Of a stretch of 64,000 nucleotides of DNA, positions 43,967 to 52,523 are shown in pieces. Both the position numbers and the translations under genes were made by a program. The notes under the pieces are model-generated. The model was given only the letters and a program-made list of their open reading frames with translations, was not told where the DNA came from and ran no database searches. The DNA is from Cohnella caldifontis (GTDB lineage Bacteria; Bacillota; Bacilli; Paenibacillales; Paenibacillaceae): contig NZ_JAQZSJ010000005.1 in assembly GCF_029360585.1 (NCBI RefSeq), forward strand, positions 62,001 to 126,000. The letters run 5' to 3'. Every line of letters starts with the position of its first letter. The stretch's first letter is position 1.

Positions 43967-44416
43967 ATGAAGGCCGAGTACATCAATCCGTTTCTGGAGT
44001 CCGCCCGGATGGTCATCGAGCAAATGGTTCAAATCCGTCCCAGCACGGGACAGCTGGCTTTGAAAGATATCAAGTTCGTGGATCATCACGTCTGGATTCA
44101 GATCGGACTTACCGGGCAAATGACGGGGGACATCGTGTTCGGATTCAGCGAAACCGTGGCGCTGAAGATCATTTCGGCCATGATGGGCGGATTCGTCTTG
44201 ACGGAAATAGACGACCTGGGCCGGAGCGCGATTTCCGAGCTGGGCAACATGATCAGCGGCAACGCGAGCACGATGCTGTACAACCAAGGCGTGCACGTCG
44301 ACATCACGCCGCCGCGGGTCATCGACTTGAGCCATTTGGAATCCCGCCGGGCGCTTACGGTTCCATTGATCATGGACGGAATCGGCGAGATGGAAATCCA
44401 GGTTTTGATCGCGTAA
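43967..44416 (+). CDS. cheX: chemotaxis protein CheX
   Basis: A 149-aa CheC/CheX/FliY-class phosphatase that dephosphorylates CheY-P. The active-site pattern ExxN is present in AISELGNMISGNAS (about residues 90-103), and only one such site is seen, as in CheX. MKAEYINPFLESARMVIEQM is the typical N-terminus. No other chemotaxis genes are nearby. A -10-like TATAAT lies at 43900-43905, 60 bp upstream, without a well-spaced -35. Confidence 0.92.
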   Translation: MKAEYINPFLESARMVIEQMVQIRPSTGQLALKDIKFVDHHVWIQIGLTGQMTGDIVFGFSETVALKIISAMMGGFVLTEIDDLGRSAISELGNMISGNASTMLYNQGVHVDITPPRVIDLSHLESRRALTVPLIMDGIGEMEIQVLIA

Positions 44417-44435
44417 AATAAGAAGAAGCGATAAC

Positions 44436-44455
44436 GCCCCGTACGGGGCTTTTTT
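44436..44455 (+). terminator. intrinsic terminator after cheX
   Basis: GCCCCGTACGGGGC palindrome followed by six Ts. Confidence 0.8.
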
Positions 44456-44497
44456 CTTGCACATGTTAACCGGAGAATATGTTGAGGAGGAATCCGT

Positions 44498-45280
44498 TTG
44501 GCGATTTCGCTGAAAGACCGCGTCGTCATCATCACCGGGGCTTCGAGCGGCATCGGCGCCCTGGCGGCCGCCCGGCTGTCCGAACGGGGGGCGATCCCGG
44601 TCCTGACGGCGCGCTCCGAAGATAAGCTGCGGGAGCTGTCCGACCGAATCCGGGGGCCGCACGCCGTCTATCCGCTCGACGTGACGGATTCGGCGCAGGC
44701 GGAGGATATTGCTTCGCGCGTCTACGAACGCTATGGCCGAATCGATATTTTGCTGAACAACGCCGGATACGGGGAATTCGTTCCGTTTCGGGACGCCGAT
44801 CTCGAACATTTCCGGAGCATGATGGACGTCAACTATTTGGGCGTCGTGCGCTGCATCAAGGCGGTGCTGCCCTACATGGAGCGCGCCGGCTCGGGCCATA
44901 TCGTCAACGTCGCCTCGCTCGCCGGCAAAATCGGGTCCGCCAAATCCAGCGGCTACGCCGCCACCAAACACGCGGTGCTGGGGCTGACGGAATCGCTGCG
45001 GCAAGAGCTTCGGCCTTCCGGCATCCTGGTGTCGGCCGTCAATCCCGGCCCGATCGACACGCCTTTTTTCGAGCGAGCGGATCCGGAGGGGACGTATCTC
45101 CGCAACATCCGGTGGTTCCTCATGCCGCCCGAGAAAGTCGTCCGGGCGATTATCGAAGTAATGGAGCGGCGCCTGCCGGAGAAAGATTTGCCGTGGCTGG
45201 CCGCGGCGGGCGTCCGCGTTCGCCGGCTGTTCCCCCGGTGGACCGAATCCATCGCCGCCAAAATTTTGAGCCAGAAATAA
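44498..45280 (+). CDS. SDR family NAD(P)-dependent oxidoreductase
   Basis: A 260-aa classical short-chain dehydrogenase: TGASSGIGALAAARLSERG (cofactor glycines), NNAGYGE, catalytic Ser in IVNVASLAGKIGS, YAATKHAVLGLTESL with catalytic Tyr and Lys, and PGPIDTPFF. The C-terminus has extra basic residues (VRVRRLFPRW), as in DltE/YqjQ-like SDRs. The TTG start has GAGGAGGAA upstream. The substrate is unknown. The RNA helicase gene follows 13 bp on. Confidence 0.92.
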   Translation: MAISLKDRVVIITGASSGIGALAAARLSERGAIPVLTARSEDKLRELSDRIRGPHAVYPLDVTDSAQAEDIASRVYERYGRIDILLNNAGYGEFVPFRDADLEHFRSMMDVNYLGVVRCIKAVLPYMERAGSGHIVNVASLAGKIGSAKSSGYAATKHAVLGLTESLRQELRPSGILVSAVNPGPIDTPFFERADPEGTYLRNIRWFLMPPEKVVRAIIEVMERRLPEKDLPWLAAAGVRVRRLFPRWTESIAAKILSQK

Positions 45281-45293
45281 GGAGGGCCATGAA

Positions 45294-46715
45294 GTGTCCG
45301 ATCCGTCCGAGCATACATTCGAAGGCCTCGGCCTGAGCCCCGCCCTGTCGGAGGCTTTGCAGGCCGAAGGAATCACGGCGCCGACGCCCGTGCAGTCCCA
45401 AGCGATACCGGATATGCTGGCCGGCCGCGACGGCGTGCTGGTGTCCCCGACGGGCACCGGCAAAACGCTGGCCTACCTGCTTCCGATTCTGCAGAAGCTG
45501 GACGGAACCCGCCGCGAGACGCAGGCCGTCGTGCTGGCCCCGACCCAGGAGCTGGCCATGCAAATCGTCCGGGAAGCGGAACGGTATGGCGCAGGTCTCG
45601 GCATTAAAACCGTCGGGCTGATCGGCGGCGCGTCCTTGTCCCGCCAATTGGAGCGGATGAAGGCGAAGCCCGCGCTCGTCGTCGGCACCCCAGGCCGCGT
45701 CCGGGAAGTCGCTTCTCTCCGCAAGCTCAGCTTGCCCGGCGTCCGGTTCGTCGTCGTGGACGAGACCGACCGCGTATTCTCGCTGGGCGGCAGAGCCGAC
45801 GTCGAACAGCTGATCCGACAGTGCTCGCGGGACCGGCAGACGGTGTTCGTCTCGGCCACCCGGTCCGATGCCATGCGGGAGGCCGAGCGGTCGTGGCTGA
45901 AGCAGCCCTGGGTATCGCAAGCGGCCGAGCAAGGGCCCGGCGCGGGAAGCGGGCTGCCGGACACGATCCGCCATTGGTACTTCACGGCCGACAAGCGGGA
46001 GAAAATCGATCTGGTGTGCCGTTTGGTCCGCCATCTCCATGTGAAGCCGGTGTTGCTTTTCTTGAACGACATCGAAAAAATCGGCGAGCTGACCGCGAAG
46101 CTGAAATACGAAGGCATCCTGGTCGACGCGCTGTACGGGGACACCCCCGGCAAAGAGCGCGGCGAGGCGCTGCGCCGCTTCCGCGCCGGGCGCACGCACG
46201 TGCTGGTCGCCACGGATCTGGCGGCGAGGGGGCTCGACGTGCCCGGCCTCCCGCTGGTCATCCAGTTCGAGCCGGCGCTGGACGCGGACCATTACGTGCA
46301 TCGGGCGGGGCGCACCGGGCGGATGGGCCGCGAAGGCGTCTCCATTACGCTTGCGGCCCCGCAGGAGCGTTTTATCGTCGATAAGCTCTCCAAGCAGCTC
46401 GGGATCCTCATGGAGCCGAAGACGTTTTATCAAGGCCGCGTGTTGTCGCCGGAAGAAGCCGGCCGCCGCAGAAACGTCGTCTCCGCCCGGGCGAAGGAGG
46501 GCGCCGGGAAACTCACGGAAGCGGCGGAACGCAGCTCCGAGCCGGTTCGCGGGACGTCTCCCAAGCCGGCCCGCAAGCCGCCGGCGCAAGCGCCGGCCTC
46601 CGCCCAAGCGAAGGGCAAGGCCAAGATCGACCGGGAGCGCGACCGCAAAAACAAAGGCGCTCCCCGCTGGTTGAAAGCCAAGCGGGAAGTTGGTCCCGGT
46701 TCGGATCGCCCGTAA
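45294..46715 (+). CDS. DEAD-box ATP-dependent RNA helicase
   Basis: A 473-aa helicase. Core motifs: Q motif (GITAPTPVQSQAIP), Walker A (SPTGTGKTLAY), Ia (LAPTQELAMQ), GG, Ib (TPGRV), motif II as DETD rather than DEAD, motif III (SAT), then in the second RecA domain LLFLND, ATDLAARGLDVP and HRAGRTGRMG. The basic, low-complexity tail from about residue 390 (Pro/Ala/Lys rich) probably binds RNA. The GTG start has AAGGAGG upstream. Related to CshA/YfmL-type helicases that act on ribosome assembly or cold-shock RNA (inference). Confidence 0.93.
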   Translation: MSDPSEHTFEGLGLSPALSEALQAEGITAPTPVQSQAIPDMLAGRDGVLVSPTGTGKTLAYLLPILQKLDGTRRETQAVVLAPTQELAMQIVREAERYGAGLGIKTVGLIGGASLSRQLERMKAKPALVVGTPGRVREVASLRKLSLPGVRFVVVDETDRVFSLGGRADVEQLIRQCSRDRQTVFVSATRSDAMREAERSWLKQPWVSQAAEQGPGAGSGLPDTIRHWYFTADKREKIDLVCRLVRHLHVKPVLLFLNDIEKIGELTAKLKYEGILVDALYGDTPGKERGEALRRFRAGRTHVLVATDLAARGLDVPGLPLVIQFEPALDADHYVHRAGRTGRMGREGVSITLAAPQERFIVDKLSKQLGILMEPKTFYQGRVLSPEEAGRRRNVVSARAKEGAGKLTEAAERSSEPVRGTSPKPARKPPAQAPASAQAKGKAKIDRERDRKNKGAPRWLKAKREVGPGSDRP

Positions 46716-46835
46716 CGCGAATCGGTAGGACCAACGTCTCATTTTCCGGAAGTACCCGCCAAAACCCCCAGCCGCTCCCGAATCCTCTAGGCGTACGGTT
46801 AAAAACCGTGAATCCGGACAAGGGAGTGGTTAGGG

Positions 46836-48050
46836 ATGAAGAACGTTTGGAAGAAGACGGCCGTTACGGCCCTCGCGGTCAGCATGCTGGCAGGGAGCGC
46901 GGCAGGAGTCGCATCCGCGAAATCGAACCACGGCAACAACGGAAACGGCAAAGGCAACGGCGGCGCGAAAGCGAACGTCCATATCAACCTCAACTTCAAA
47001 GACCTGAACGAAAAGCAAATGCAGTGGGCATACGCGCACATTATCCGGCTGGCTGCGCAAGGCGTATTCAACGGATACGACGACGGCAGCTTCAAGCCGG
47101 GCAACAACATCTCCCGGGTGGAGACGATCGTCGCGGCCGTCCGCTTGCTCGGCCTCGAAGCGGAAGCCCAGAAGCCGGAGAACATGAACGCCACTCTGAA
47201 TTTCAAGGACTTCGACCAGTTGAAGAAGAAATACCCGAACGCCGTCGGCTACGTGGCGGTCGCCTTGAAGAACGATCTGATCGGCGAAGACGAGACGTCG
47301 ATCCAGCCGGAAAAGCCGGCCACGCGGCTGTGGGCTTCCGTGTTGCTGGTCAAAGGTCTGAAGCTGGGAGACGAAGCGAGAGCCGACATGACCGCGTCGC
47401 TTCCGTTCAAGGATTCCAAGGAAATTCCGGCCGGCTCCGTCGGCTACGTCGCCGTCGCGGTGGAGAAAGGCATCGTCTCGGGTTACACCGACCAGACGTT
47501 CAAGCCGAACAAGCCGGTTACGCGCGCCGAACTGGCCACCATTCTGGACCGCCTCGGCGTTGAGCTCCCGGGCCAAGGAAACACGGACACCGTCAATGCC
47601 GCGGTTACGGGCACCGTCGTCGCCAACGTGTACGGCAGCTCCATTACCGTGCAGAAGACGGACGGCACGAACGTCACGATTCCGGTCGCTTCCGACGTTT
47701 TCGTATTCCGTAACGGCGTGAAGGCTTCCGCGTCCGCGATCGTGGCCGGCGACCAAGTGCTGGTTCGCACGTACAACGGCCAGGCCGTATTCATCGAAGT
47801 CACGAAGCTGGCATCCGCAACGACGCAATTCACGGATGCCGGCAAAGTGAGCGCGTTCACGTTCGACGCTCAAGGGCGGATCGCTACGATTTCCCTGGTT
47901 CGCGACGTGAACGGCACGTCCTCCACGGTCGTGTATAACGTCGATCCGAGCGTGTCGATCACGGGCGGCTCCGGCGTGCTGGCCGTAAACCTCGTCGTCA
48001 TCGTCAAAGGCGAGAACAGCAGCGTCAAGCAAATCCAGATCACGGGCTGA
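46836..48050 (+). CDS. SLH-domain cell-surface protein
   Basis: A 404-aa exported protein. A signal peptide (to about residue 28, AGVASAK) is followed by an Asn/Gly/Lys-rich linker and three S-layer homology domains (about 50-245), each with the WAYAHIIRLAAQGVFNGYDDGSFKPGNNISR-type pattern (split), including the last, GYTDQTFKPNKPVTRAELATIL. The C-terminal 150 residues are beta-rich with repeated SSITVQKTDGTNVTIPV and VVIVKGE strands. SLH domains hold proteins on pyruvylated wall polymer. Monocistronic with a strong terminator. Confidence 0.92.
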   Translation: MKNVWKKTAVTALAVSMLAGSAAGVASAKSNHGNNGNGKGNGGAKANVHINLNFKDLNEKQMQWAYAHIIRLAAQGVFNGYDDGSFKPGNNISRVETIVAAVRLLGLEAEAQKPENMNATLNFKDFDQLKKKYPNAVGYVAVALKNDLIGEDETSIQPEKPATRLWASVLLVKGLKLGDEARADMTASLPFKDSKEIPAGSVGYVAVAVEKGIVSGYTDQTFKPNKPVTRAELATILDRLGVELPGQGNTDTVNAAVTGTVVANVYGSSITVQKTDGTNVTIPVASDVFVFRNGVKASASAIVAGDQVLVRTYNGQAVFIEVTKLASATTQFTDAGKVSAFTFDAQGRIATISLVRDVNGTSSTVVYNVDPSVSITGGSGVLAVNLVVIVKGENSSVKQIQITG

Positions 48051-48084
48051 CGTTTCGCGTAAAACCCGTCAATTGGCAAGTCAG

Positions 48085-48123
48085 GCACCCTTCGGCCGAG
48101 CCCCAGGCCGGAGGGTGTTTTTT
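48085..48123 (+). terminator. intrinsic terminator after the SLH gene
   Basis: CACCCTTCGGCC / GGCCGGAGGGTG stem with six Ts. The T-run overlaps the -35 region of the ecsA promoter. Confidence 0.82.
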
Positions 48124-48151
48124 GTGCCTGTATGTCCGGCAGCGTTATAAT
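48122..48151 (+). promoter_or_regulatory. promoter of ecsAB
   Basis: -35 TTGTGC, 18-bp spacer, perfect -10 TATAAT. The predicted transcript start (about 48158) lies only a few bases before the in-frame ATG at 48163, which argues for the TTG start at 48190. Confidence 0.6.
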
Positions 48152-48189
48152 GGAAAGAACGAATGGATACCGAGAGGGGAGATCGCGAG

Positions 48190-48993
48190 TTGGTTCAGGA
48201 AGGGCGGACCGAAGCCACGCTGCGGGTAACGGACCTGACGGGCGGATACAGCCGGAGAAAGCCGGTTCTCCACGGCGTTTCCTTGGAGGTTCGGGCGGGG
48301 GAAATCGTCGGTTTGATCGGCCTGAACGGCGCGGGCAAAAGCACGTTGATTCGCCACGTGCTCGGACTCATGACGCCGCATTCGGGAGAAGTGAGCGTAA
48401 TGGGCGTCCGGCTGGAGGAAGATCGGGACCGGTATCGCCAATCCTGCGCTTACGTGCCGGAGCATCCGATGCTGTTCCCCCATCTGACGGTGCGCGAGCA
48501 TCTTCGCTTCTCTGCTTCCGCGTACGGGATGGACAAGGAAGCCGCGGAACGGAGAACGGCGGAGCTGGCTTCCGCTTTCCGCATGTCCGAGGCGCTGGAC
48601 GCTTTGCCGGACACGCTGTCCAAAGGAATGAAGCAGAAAACGATGCTGATGGGCGCGCTGCTCGTCGCCCCGCCGCTGCTGATCATCGACGAACCGTTGC
48701 TGGGGCTGGATCCGCTCGCCATCCGGGGCTTGCTCGGCGCCTTGGAAGAGGCGCGTGACGCGGGCTGCGCGATTCTGCTCAGCTCGCATATTCTGCCGGC
48801 GCTGGAACGGAGGGCCGACCGGCTGGCGGTGCTGCACCGTGGCGAAATCATCGCCCGGGGAACGCCGCGGGACGTGAAGTTACAGGCCGGCTTCGATTCG
48901 GCGGACGCCTCGCTGGACGACGCGTTCGAGACCCTGGTGGTGAAGGCCGAAACCCGAGGCTCGGCCGCCGAAGGAGGGCCGTCCCGTGTCTGA
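48190..48993 (+). CDS. ecsA: ABC transporter ATP-binding protein (EcsA-like)
   Basis: About 267-aa ATPase: Walker A GLNGAGKST, Q-loop YVPEHPMLFP, signature LSKGMKQKTMLM (LSGGQ-like), Walker B LLIIDEPLLGLDP and switch His in LLSSHIL. The order and the EcsB-like partner immediately downstream match EcsAB, which in Bacillus and Staphylococcus affects secretion, competence and peptide export. A TTG at 48190 with GAGGGGA nine bases upstream is preferred over the ATG at 48163. It overlaps ecsB by 8 bp. Confidence 0.9.
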   Translation: MVQEGRTEATLRVTDLTGGYSRRKPVLHGVSLEVRAGEIVGLIGLNGAGKSTLIRHVLGLMTPHSGEVSVMGVRLEEDRDRYRQSCAYVPEHPMLFPHLTVREHLRFSASAYGMDKEAAERRTAELASAFRMSEALDALPDTLSKGMKQKTMLMGALLVAPPLLIIDEPLLGLDPLAIRGLLGALEEARDAGCAILLSSHILPALERRADRLAVLHRGEIIARGTPRDVKLQAGFDSADASLDDAFETLVVKAETRGSAAEGGPSRV

Positions 48994-50248
48994 CGGACGG
49001 AACGACCGGCAGCGGGAGCCGCTCCTCTCGCTGAAGCGCAGCCGCGCCTCCGCTTTCCGGACCGAGGTGTTCCCGTACTTCCGCTATGTGGCCCAAAGCG
49101 GTTTTGGGCTGCTCGTCTCGGCCGTCTTCTTCGCGTTCGCGATCGGTTACGGGAACCTGCTGCGGGACGTTCCGCCGGACTTGCCGGCCGGGCTTACGGG
49201 AGCAGCGGCGATCGCGGCGGTCTCGGTCTGGACGCCGCTGCGGACGTATTTGGGACGGGCCGATACGGTGTTCATGCTGCCGATGGAGTCCTCCGTCATG
49301 CGGACGTATTTGCGGCCGACGATCCGCCGGGCGATACGTTCCGGCGCGCTGCGGGCTTTGGCCGCGTACGCGGTTTTCCTGCCGCTGTACGTCCGCGCGC
49401 CCGCGACGGAAGCGGCGGCGGCCGGCAGGCCGCTCTGGCTGCTAGGCTTGGCGCTGGCCGCGCTGGGCGCCTGGAACGCTTGCGGGGGCTGGATAGAGAG
49501 GCAGACCGTGCGCGGGGACGCGAGGCTGCTCCTTCGGCTGGCGAGGTTCGCGTTGACGCTATTGGCCGCTTGGGCGCTGGTGAATGCTTCGCCGCTGCCG
49601 GCGTTCGGTTTCGCCGCGGCAGCCGCGGCGCTCGTGTCCGCGTGCTGGCGGATCCCGAAGCGGCAGGCGCTGCCGTGGGAGAAGCTGATCGCGGAGGAGG
49701 AGGCGGCCCGCCGCCGCTGGATGCGGTTTCTCGGCTGGTTCGTGGACGTGCCTTCCGAAGCGGCCAGGCCGAAGCCGAGACGCTGGGCGGCCTGGATCGG
49801 GGACCGCCTGCCTTGGGGGCGCGGGCGTGCCTGGCATTTCTTGTACGCCAAGACGTTTCTAAGAGGCGAAACGTTCGGCGCTTGGCTCTGGTGGAACGCG
49901 GTGATCGGCTTGATCCTGATCGCCGCGAACCATCCGGCCGCCGATTGGATCGCATACGGCATCGGGGCCGCCATCGGCGGCATCCAGCTCGGAGAGCTGG
50001 CCGGTTATCGGTTGGCCGCGCCGACGGAATCGCTGCCGCTGGATCCGAGCGGCCGCAAAGCCGCCGCGGCCGGGACCGCCCGAGCGGCCGGCATGGCCGG
50101 CGCCGCCGTACTGTGGCTGCTGGCCGCCGTTCCGTATCGCGCAGACGTCGGTTGGGTCGGCTGGGCGATGCTGGCGGCAGGCTTGCTGTGGAACGGTTGG
50201 CTGATCCCAAGGCGAATGGCCAAACCGCGTGAGGACGACGAGGAGTGA
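48986..50248 (+). CDS. ecsB: ABC transporter permease (EcsB-like)
   Basis: A 420-aa membrane protein with about eight hydrophobic segments and the EcsB hallmarks FRTEVFPYFRYVAQSGFGL near the N-terminus and YLGRADTVFMLPME soon after. A cytosolic basic region lies in the middle. The GTG start overlaps ecsA (with GGAGGG in front), so the pair is translationally coupled. No ecsC follows. Role by family: secretion or membrane-peptide homeostasis. Confidence 0.88.
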   Translation: MSDGRNDRQREPLLSLKRSRASAFRTEVFPYFRYVAQSGFGLLVSAVFFAFAIGYGNLLRDVPPDLPAGLTGAAAIAAVSVWTPLRTYLGRADTVFMLPMESSVMRTYLRPTIRRAIRSGALRALAAYAVFLPLYVRAPATEAAAAGRPLWLLGLALAALGAWNACGGWIERQTVRGDARLLLRLARFALTLLAAWALVNASPLPAFGFAAAAAALVSACWRIPKRQALPWEKLIAEEEAARRRWMRFLGWFVDVPSEAARPKPRRWAAWIGDRLPWGRGRAWHFLYAKTFLRGETFGAWLWWNAVIGLILIAANHPAADWIAYGIGAAIGGIQLGELAGYRLAAPTESLPLDPSGRKAAAAGTARAAGMAGAAVLWLLAAVPYRADVGWVGWAMLAAGLLWNGWLIPRRMAKPREDDEE

Positions 50249-50267
50249 AGGTGGATTGGAAACAAAC

Positions 50268-50316
50268 GGGGGCTTTTGCCCAAGCGACCGCGGCTTGGGC
50301 AAAAGCCCCCTTCTTC
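50268..50316. terminator. bidirectional intrinsic terminator
   Basis: Perfect 18-bp stem GGGGGCTTTTGCCCAAGC / GCTTGGGCAAAAGCCCCC, followed by TTCTTC on the plus strand. It separates ecsB from the convergent aminotransferase. Confidence 0.8.
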
Positions 50317-50325
50317 GAATCTCCC

Positions 50326-51624
50326 TTACTTCCCGGCCCGCACGTCGAGTACGGCGCGGTGGATTCGGTCGAACAGGTCCTCGAGTTCAGGCTCCTCGAT
50401 GCAGGAGAACGCGACCCGCAGGTCGGTGCCGCCGAGGGCGATCGTGCCGACCTCGTATTCGTTCAGCAGCAGCTGCCGCACCGCTTCCGCGTCTACGTCA
50501 AGCTTCAGGCACATGAAGTAGCCGGAGTTGAACGGGTAGTATATCAGATCGTCTCCGTATTTCCCGCTGTCAAGCAGCTGTTTGACCCGATTGGCGCGGC
50601 CTTTCATGATCGCGTATTTCCGCGCCTTCTGATCGGCGAAATCCGGGGATTTCAGCGCCCGCAGCACGAACGTCTGCGAAGGATGCGGCCCGCTGGAGAT
50701 CGTCGCCCGGATGATGCCGAGCGTCTTCTGCTCCAGGGCGGCCAGACAAGCGTCGGAGGTTCCCCCATAGGTGATGAAGCCGACCCGGAAGCCCCACACG
50801 TATTCTTCCTTCGTCGCGCCGTCGATCTTCACGGGCAGCACCCGCTCGTGAAGCCCGCACAGGCGTCCGAACAAGGATTCGTGCAGGGAATCCTCGAAGA
50901 ACAGCGCGAAGTACGCGTCGTCCGTGACGGCCACGACGTTGATGCCGGCTTCGGCGGCGTCGCGGATCGCGGCGACGATCGCTTCGCCCTCCTTCTTTCC
51001 GGGCGTATAGCCGGTCGGGTTGTTCGGGAAGTTCAGCAGCACGATCGCCTTGCCCCGCTCTTTCTGCGCCAGCAGCGCGTCCCGCAGTCCGGCGGCGTTG
51101 AACGAACCGTCGGCGTCGTACAGCGGGTATTCCACCATGACCGCGCCGCGGCGGATGCCGAACGTCAGCTCGTAGTTCTCCCAGTTTTTATCCGGCAGGA
51201 TCACCGCGTCGCCTTCGTCGGCGAACAGATCGGCGACGATGCTGAGGCCGTGGGTCAACGCGTTGGTCACGACCGGCTGGCTGAACCGCTTGCCGGCCAA
51301 GGACGGGTTCTCCTGCAGCATTTTGTCGCGCCAAGCCGTGCGCAGCTCGGGTTTGCCCGCGGGCGGCGCGTATTCGTAAATGTCCTTCGGCTCGTAGGCG
51401 GACAACGTTTCCTGAATGACTTCCAGGTGCATCGGCTGTCCGTTCTCCGTCGCGATGCCGATCGTCGCGTTGTACGTTTTCGCCTTCTGCTTGGCCTCCG
51501 CGGACTGGCTCAGGATCCCGATTTTCGGAAAGTAAATGGCCCGGCCGAGTTTCGAGAGCATTTCGAAAACGCGGGGCTGCTCATGGGCAATGGTTTCGTT
51601 CAACTGCTGGGCGAGGGGATTCAT
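50326..51624 (-). CDS. PLP-dependent class I/II aminotransferase
   Basis: A 432-aa fold-type I enzyme. Visible features: APPAGKPELRTAWRDKML, LNFPNNPTGYTP (carboxylate-binding Asn), VVAVTDDAYFALF (PLP Asp/Tyr), the Schiff-base Lys in KIDGATKEEYVWGFRVGF, and a late DLRVAFSCIEE Arg. It is of the longer aspartate-aminotransferase-like type; the amino donor is not clear. GAAGGAAG precedes the ATG. It is upstream of, and divergent in position to, no other metabolic gene that would fix a pathway. Confidence 0.9.
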   Translation of the reverse strand: MNPLAQQLNETIAHEQPRVFEMLSKLGRAIYFPKIGILSQSAEAKQKAKTYNATIGIATENGQPMHLEVIQETLSAYEPKDIYEYAPPAGKPELRTAWRDKMLQENPSLAGKRFSQPVVTNALTHGLSIVADLFADEGDAVILPDKNWENYELTFGIRRGAVMVEYPLYDADGSFNAAGLRDALLAQKERGKAIVLLNFPNNPTGYTPGKKEGEAIVAAIRDAAEAGINVVAVTDDAYFALFFEDSLHESLFGRLCGLHERVLPVKIDGATKEEYVWGFRVGFITYGGTSDACLAALEQKTLGIIRATISSGPHPSQTFVLRALKSPDFADQKARKYAIMKGRANRVKQLLDSGKYGDDLIYYPFNSGYFMCLKLDVDAEAVRQLLLNEYEVGTIALGGTDLRVAFSCIEEPELEDLFDRIHRAVLDVRAGK

Positions 51625-51759
51625 GGCTTCCTTCCTTCCAAAATTTCGATTCGGTCTCTAGAAACGATTGGTCATCGCTATTATACACGAATGGACCGGG
51701 AGCGTCATCGACCGGGAAAGGAAAAGGAATGGCAATTCGGAGGATTCCGGATAAACGGC

Positions 51760-52383
51760 TTATCGGCCCGCGGAATCGTGCGGCGCCTTGGCCCGGATCC
51801 ACGCCATCGTTTCCGGGTCGCCGGGCCAATTCCGGTTTTCCAATCCGGCCAGTACGCCTTCCCGCTTTTTGCCGCTCATGTTCTGCCCGAATTTGAATTT
51901 GCCGGAGACGGACTCGGAATCCAGCCGCAGCACCCCCACGCCTTTCAGCTCCGGAACGTATCTGGGGTCGGCCGCGTCGATCGGCGCGTGGCCCCCCTCC
52001 GGCTGCATGGCGGCCATCAGCGCGCCGAGCGCCCCGGCTTTCTCCTGCAGGTCCTCGACTTGGCTGACGGTTCCCCGGATCCGGACGGAACGGAAGAAAA
52101 CCGTCGCCGGACAAGCTCTCACGGGATCGGAGAAATAAGACGGAATAAACGCGTGGGCTTCGTAGACGACGAATTCGGCGCGCGGATCATCCGCCAGCCC
52201 GCGCATTTTCTCGCCTGCCTTGCTGCCGTGGAAATAGATCGCATCCGCATGGTAGACGAAGTTCAGCGGCACGGCTTTCGGCCACCCGTCGCTCCCCCGG
52301 AACGTCAACACCCCGTCGTGCTTTTCCCGCAAAAACGCCTCGATTTCCTCGCGGTTCTCCACTTCGAACTCTTTTCTTCTCAT
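51760..52383 (-). CDS. pyridoxamine 5'-phosphate oxidase-like FMN-binding protein
   Basis: A 207-aa flavin split-barrel protein: REEIEAFLREKHDGVLTFRGSDGWPKAVPLNFVYHADAIYFHGSKAGEKM (split) and later VRIRGTVSQVEDLQEKAGALGALM. This pattern belongs to the PNPOx-like/NimA-type group, which binds FMN or haem and need not oxidise pyridoxine phosphate. The ATG at 52383 has AAGGGGG upstream. It is divergent from the MocR regulator gene across 140 bp and is the likeliest target of that regulator. Confidence 0.85.
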   Translation of the reverse strand: MRRKEFEVENREEIEAFLREKHDGVLTFRGSDGWPKAVPLNFVYHADAIYFHGSKAGEKMRGLADDPRAEFVVYEAHAFIPSYFSDPVRACPATVFFRSVRIRGTVSQVEDLQEKAGALGALMAAMQPEGGHAPIDAADPRYVPELKGVGVLRLDSESVSGKFKFGQNMSGKKREGVLAGLENRNWPGDPETMAWIRAKAPHDSAGR

Positions 52384-52430
52384 GGCCAGTCCCCCTTGTC
52401 GATCCCGCCGTTCACGTATGGATGGCGTCG

Positions 52431-52463
52431 ATTGACGTACAGTGTAAAACTGAAATTGACATA
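52431..52463. promoter_or_regulatory. direct-repeat candidate operator for the MocR regulator
   Basis: ATTGACGTA at 52431-52439 and ATTGACATA at 52455-52463, 24 bp apart in direct orientation, inside the divergent promoter region. MocR regulators typically bind direct repeats in such intergenic regions. Confidence 0.5.
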
Positions 52464-52484
52464 TGAAAAGATCCAATTTAGAGT
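52456..52484 (+). promoter_or_regulatory. promoter of the MocR regulator gene
   Basis: Perfect -35 TTGACA, 17-bp spacer, -10 TAGAGT. The -35 overlaps the second direct repeat, consistent with autoregulation. Confidence 0.6.
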
Positions 52485-52523
52485 AAAATCAATAGACCAT
52501 TTCACGCTAAGGAGGAAGACCGA

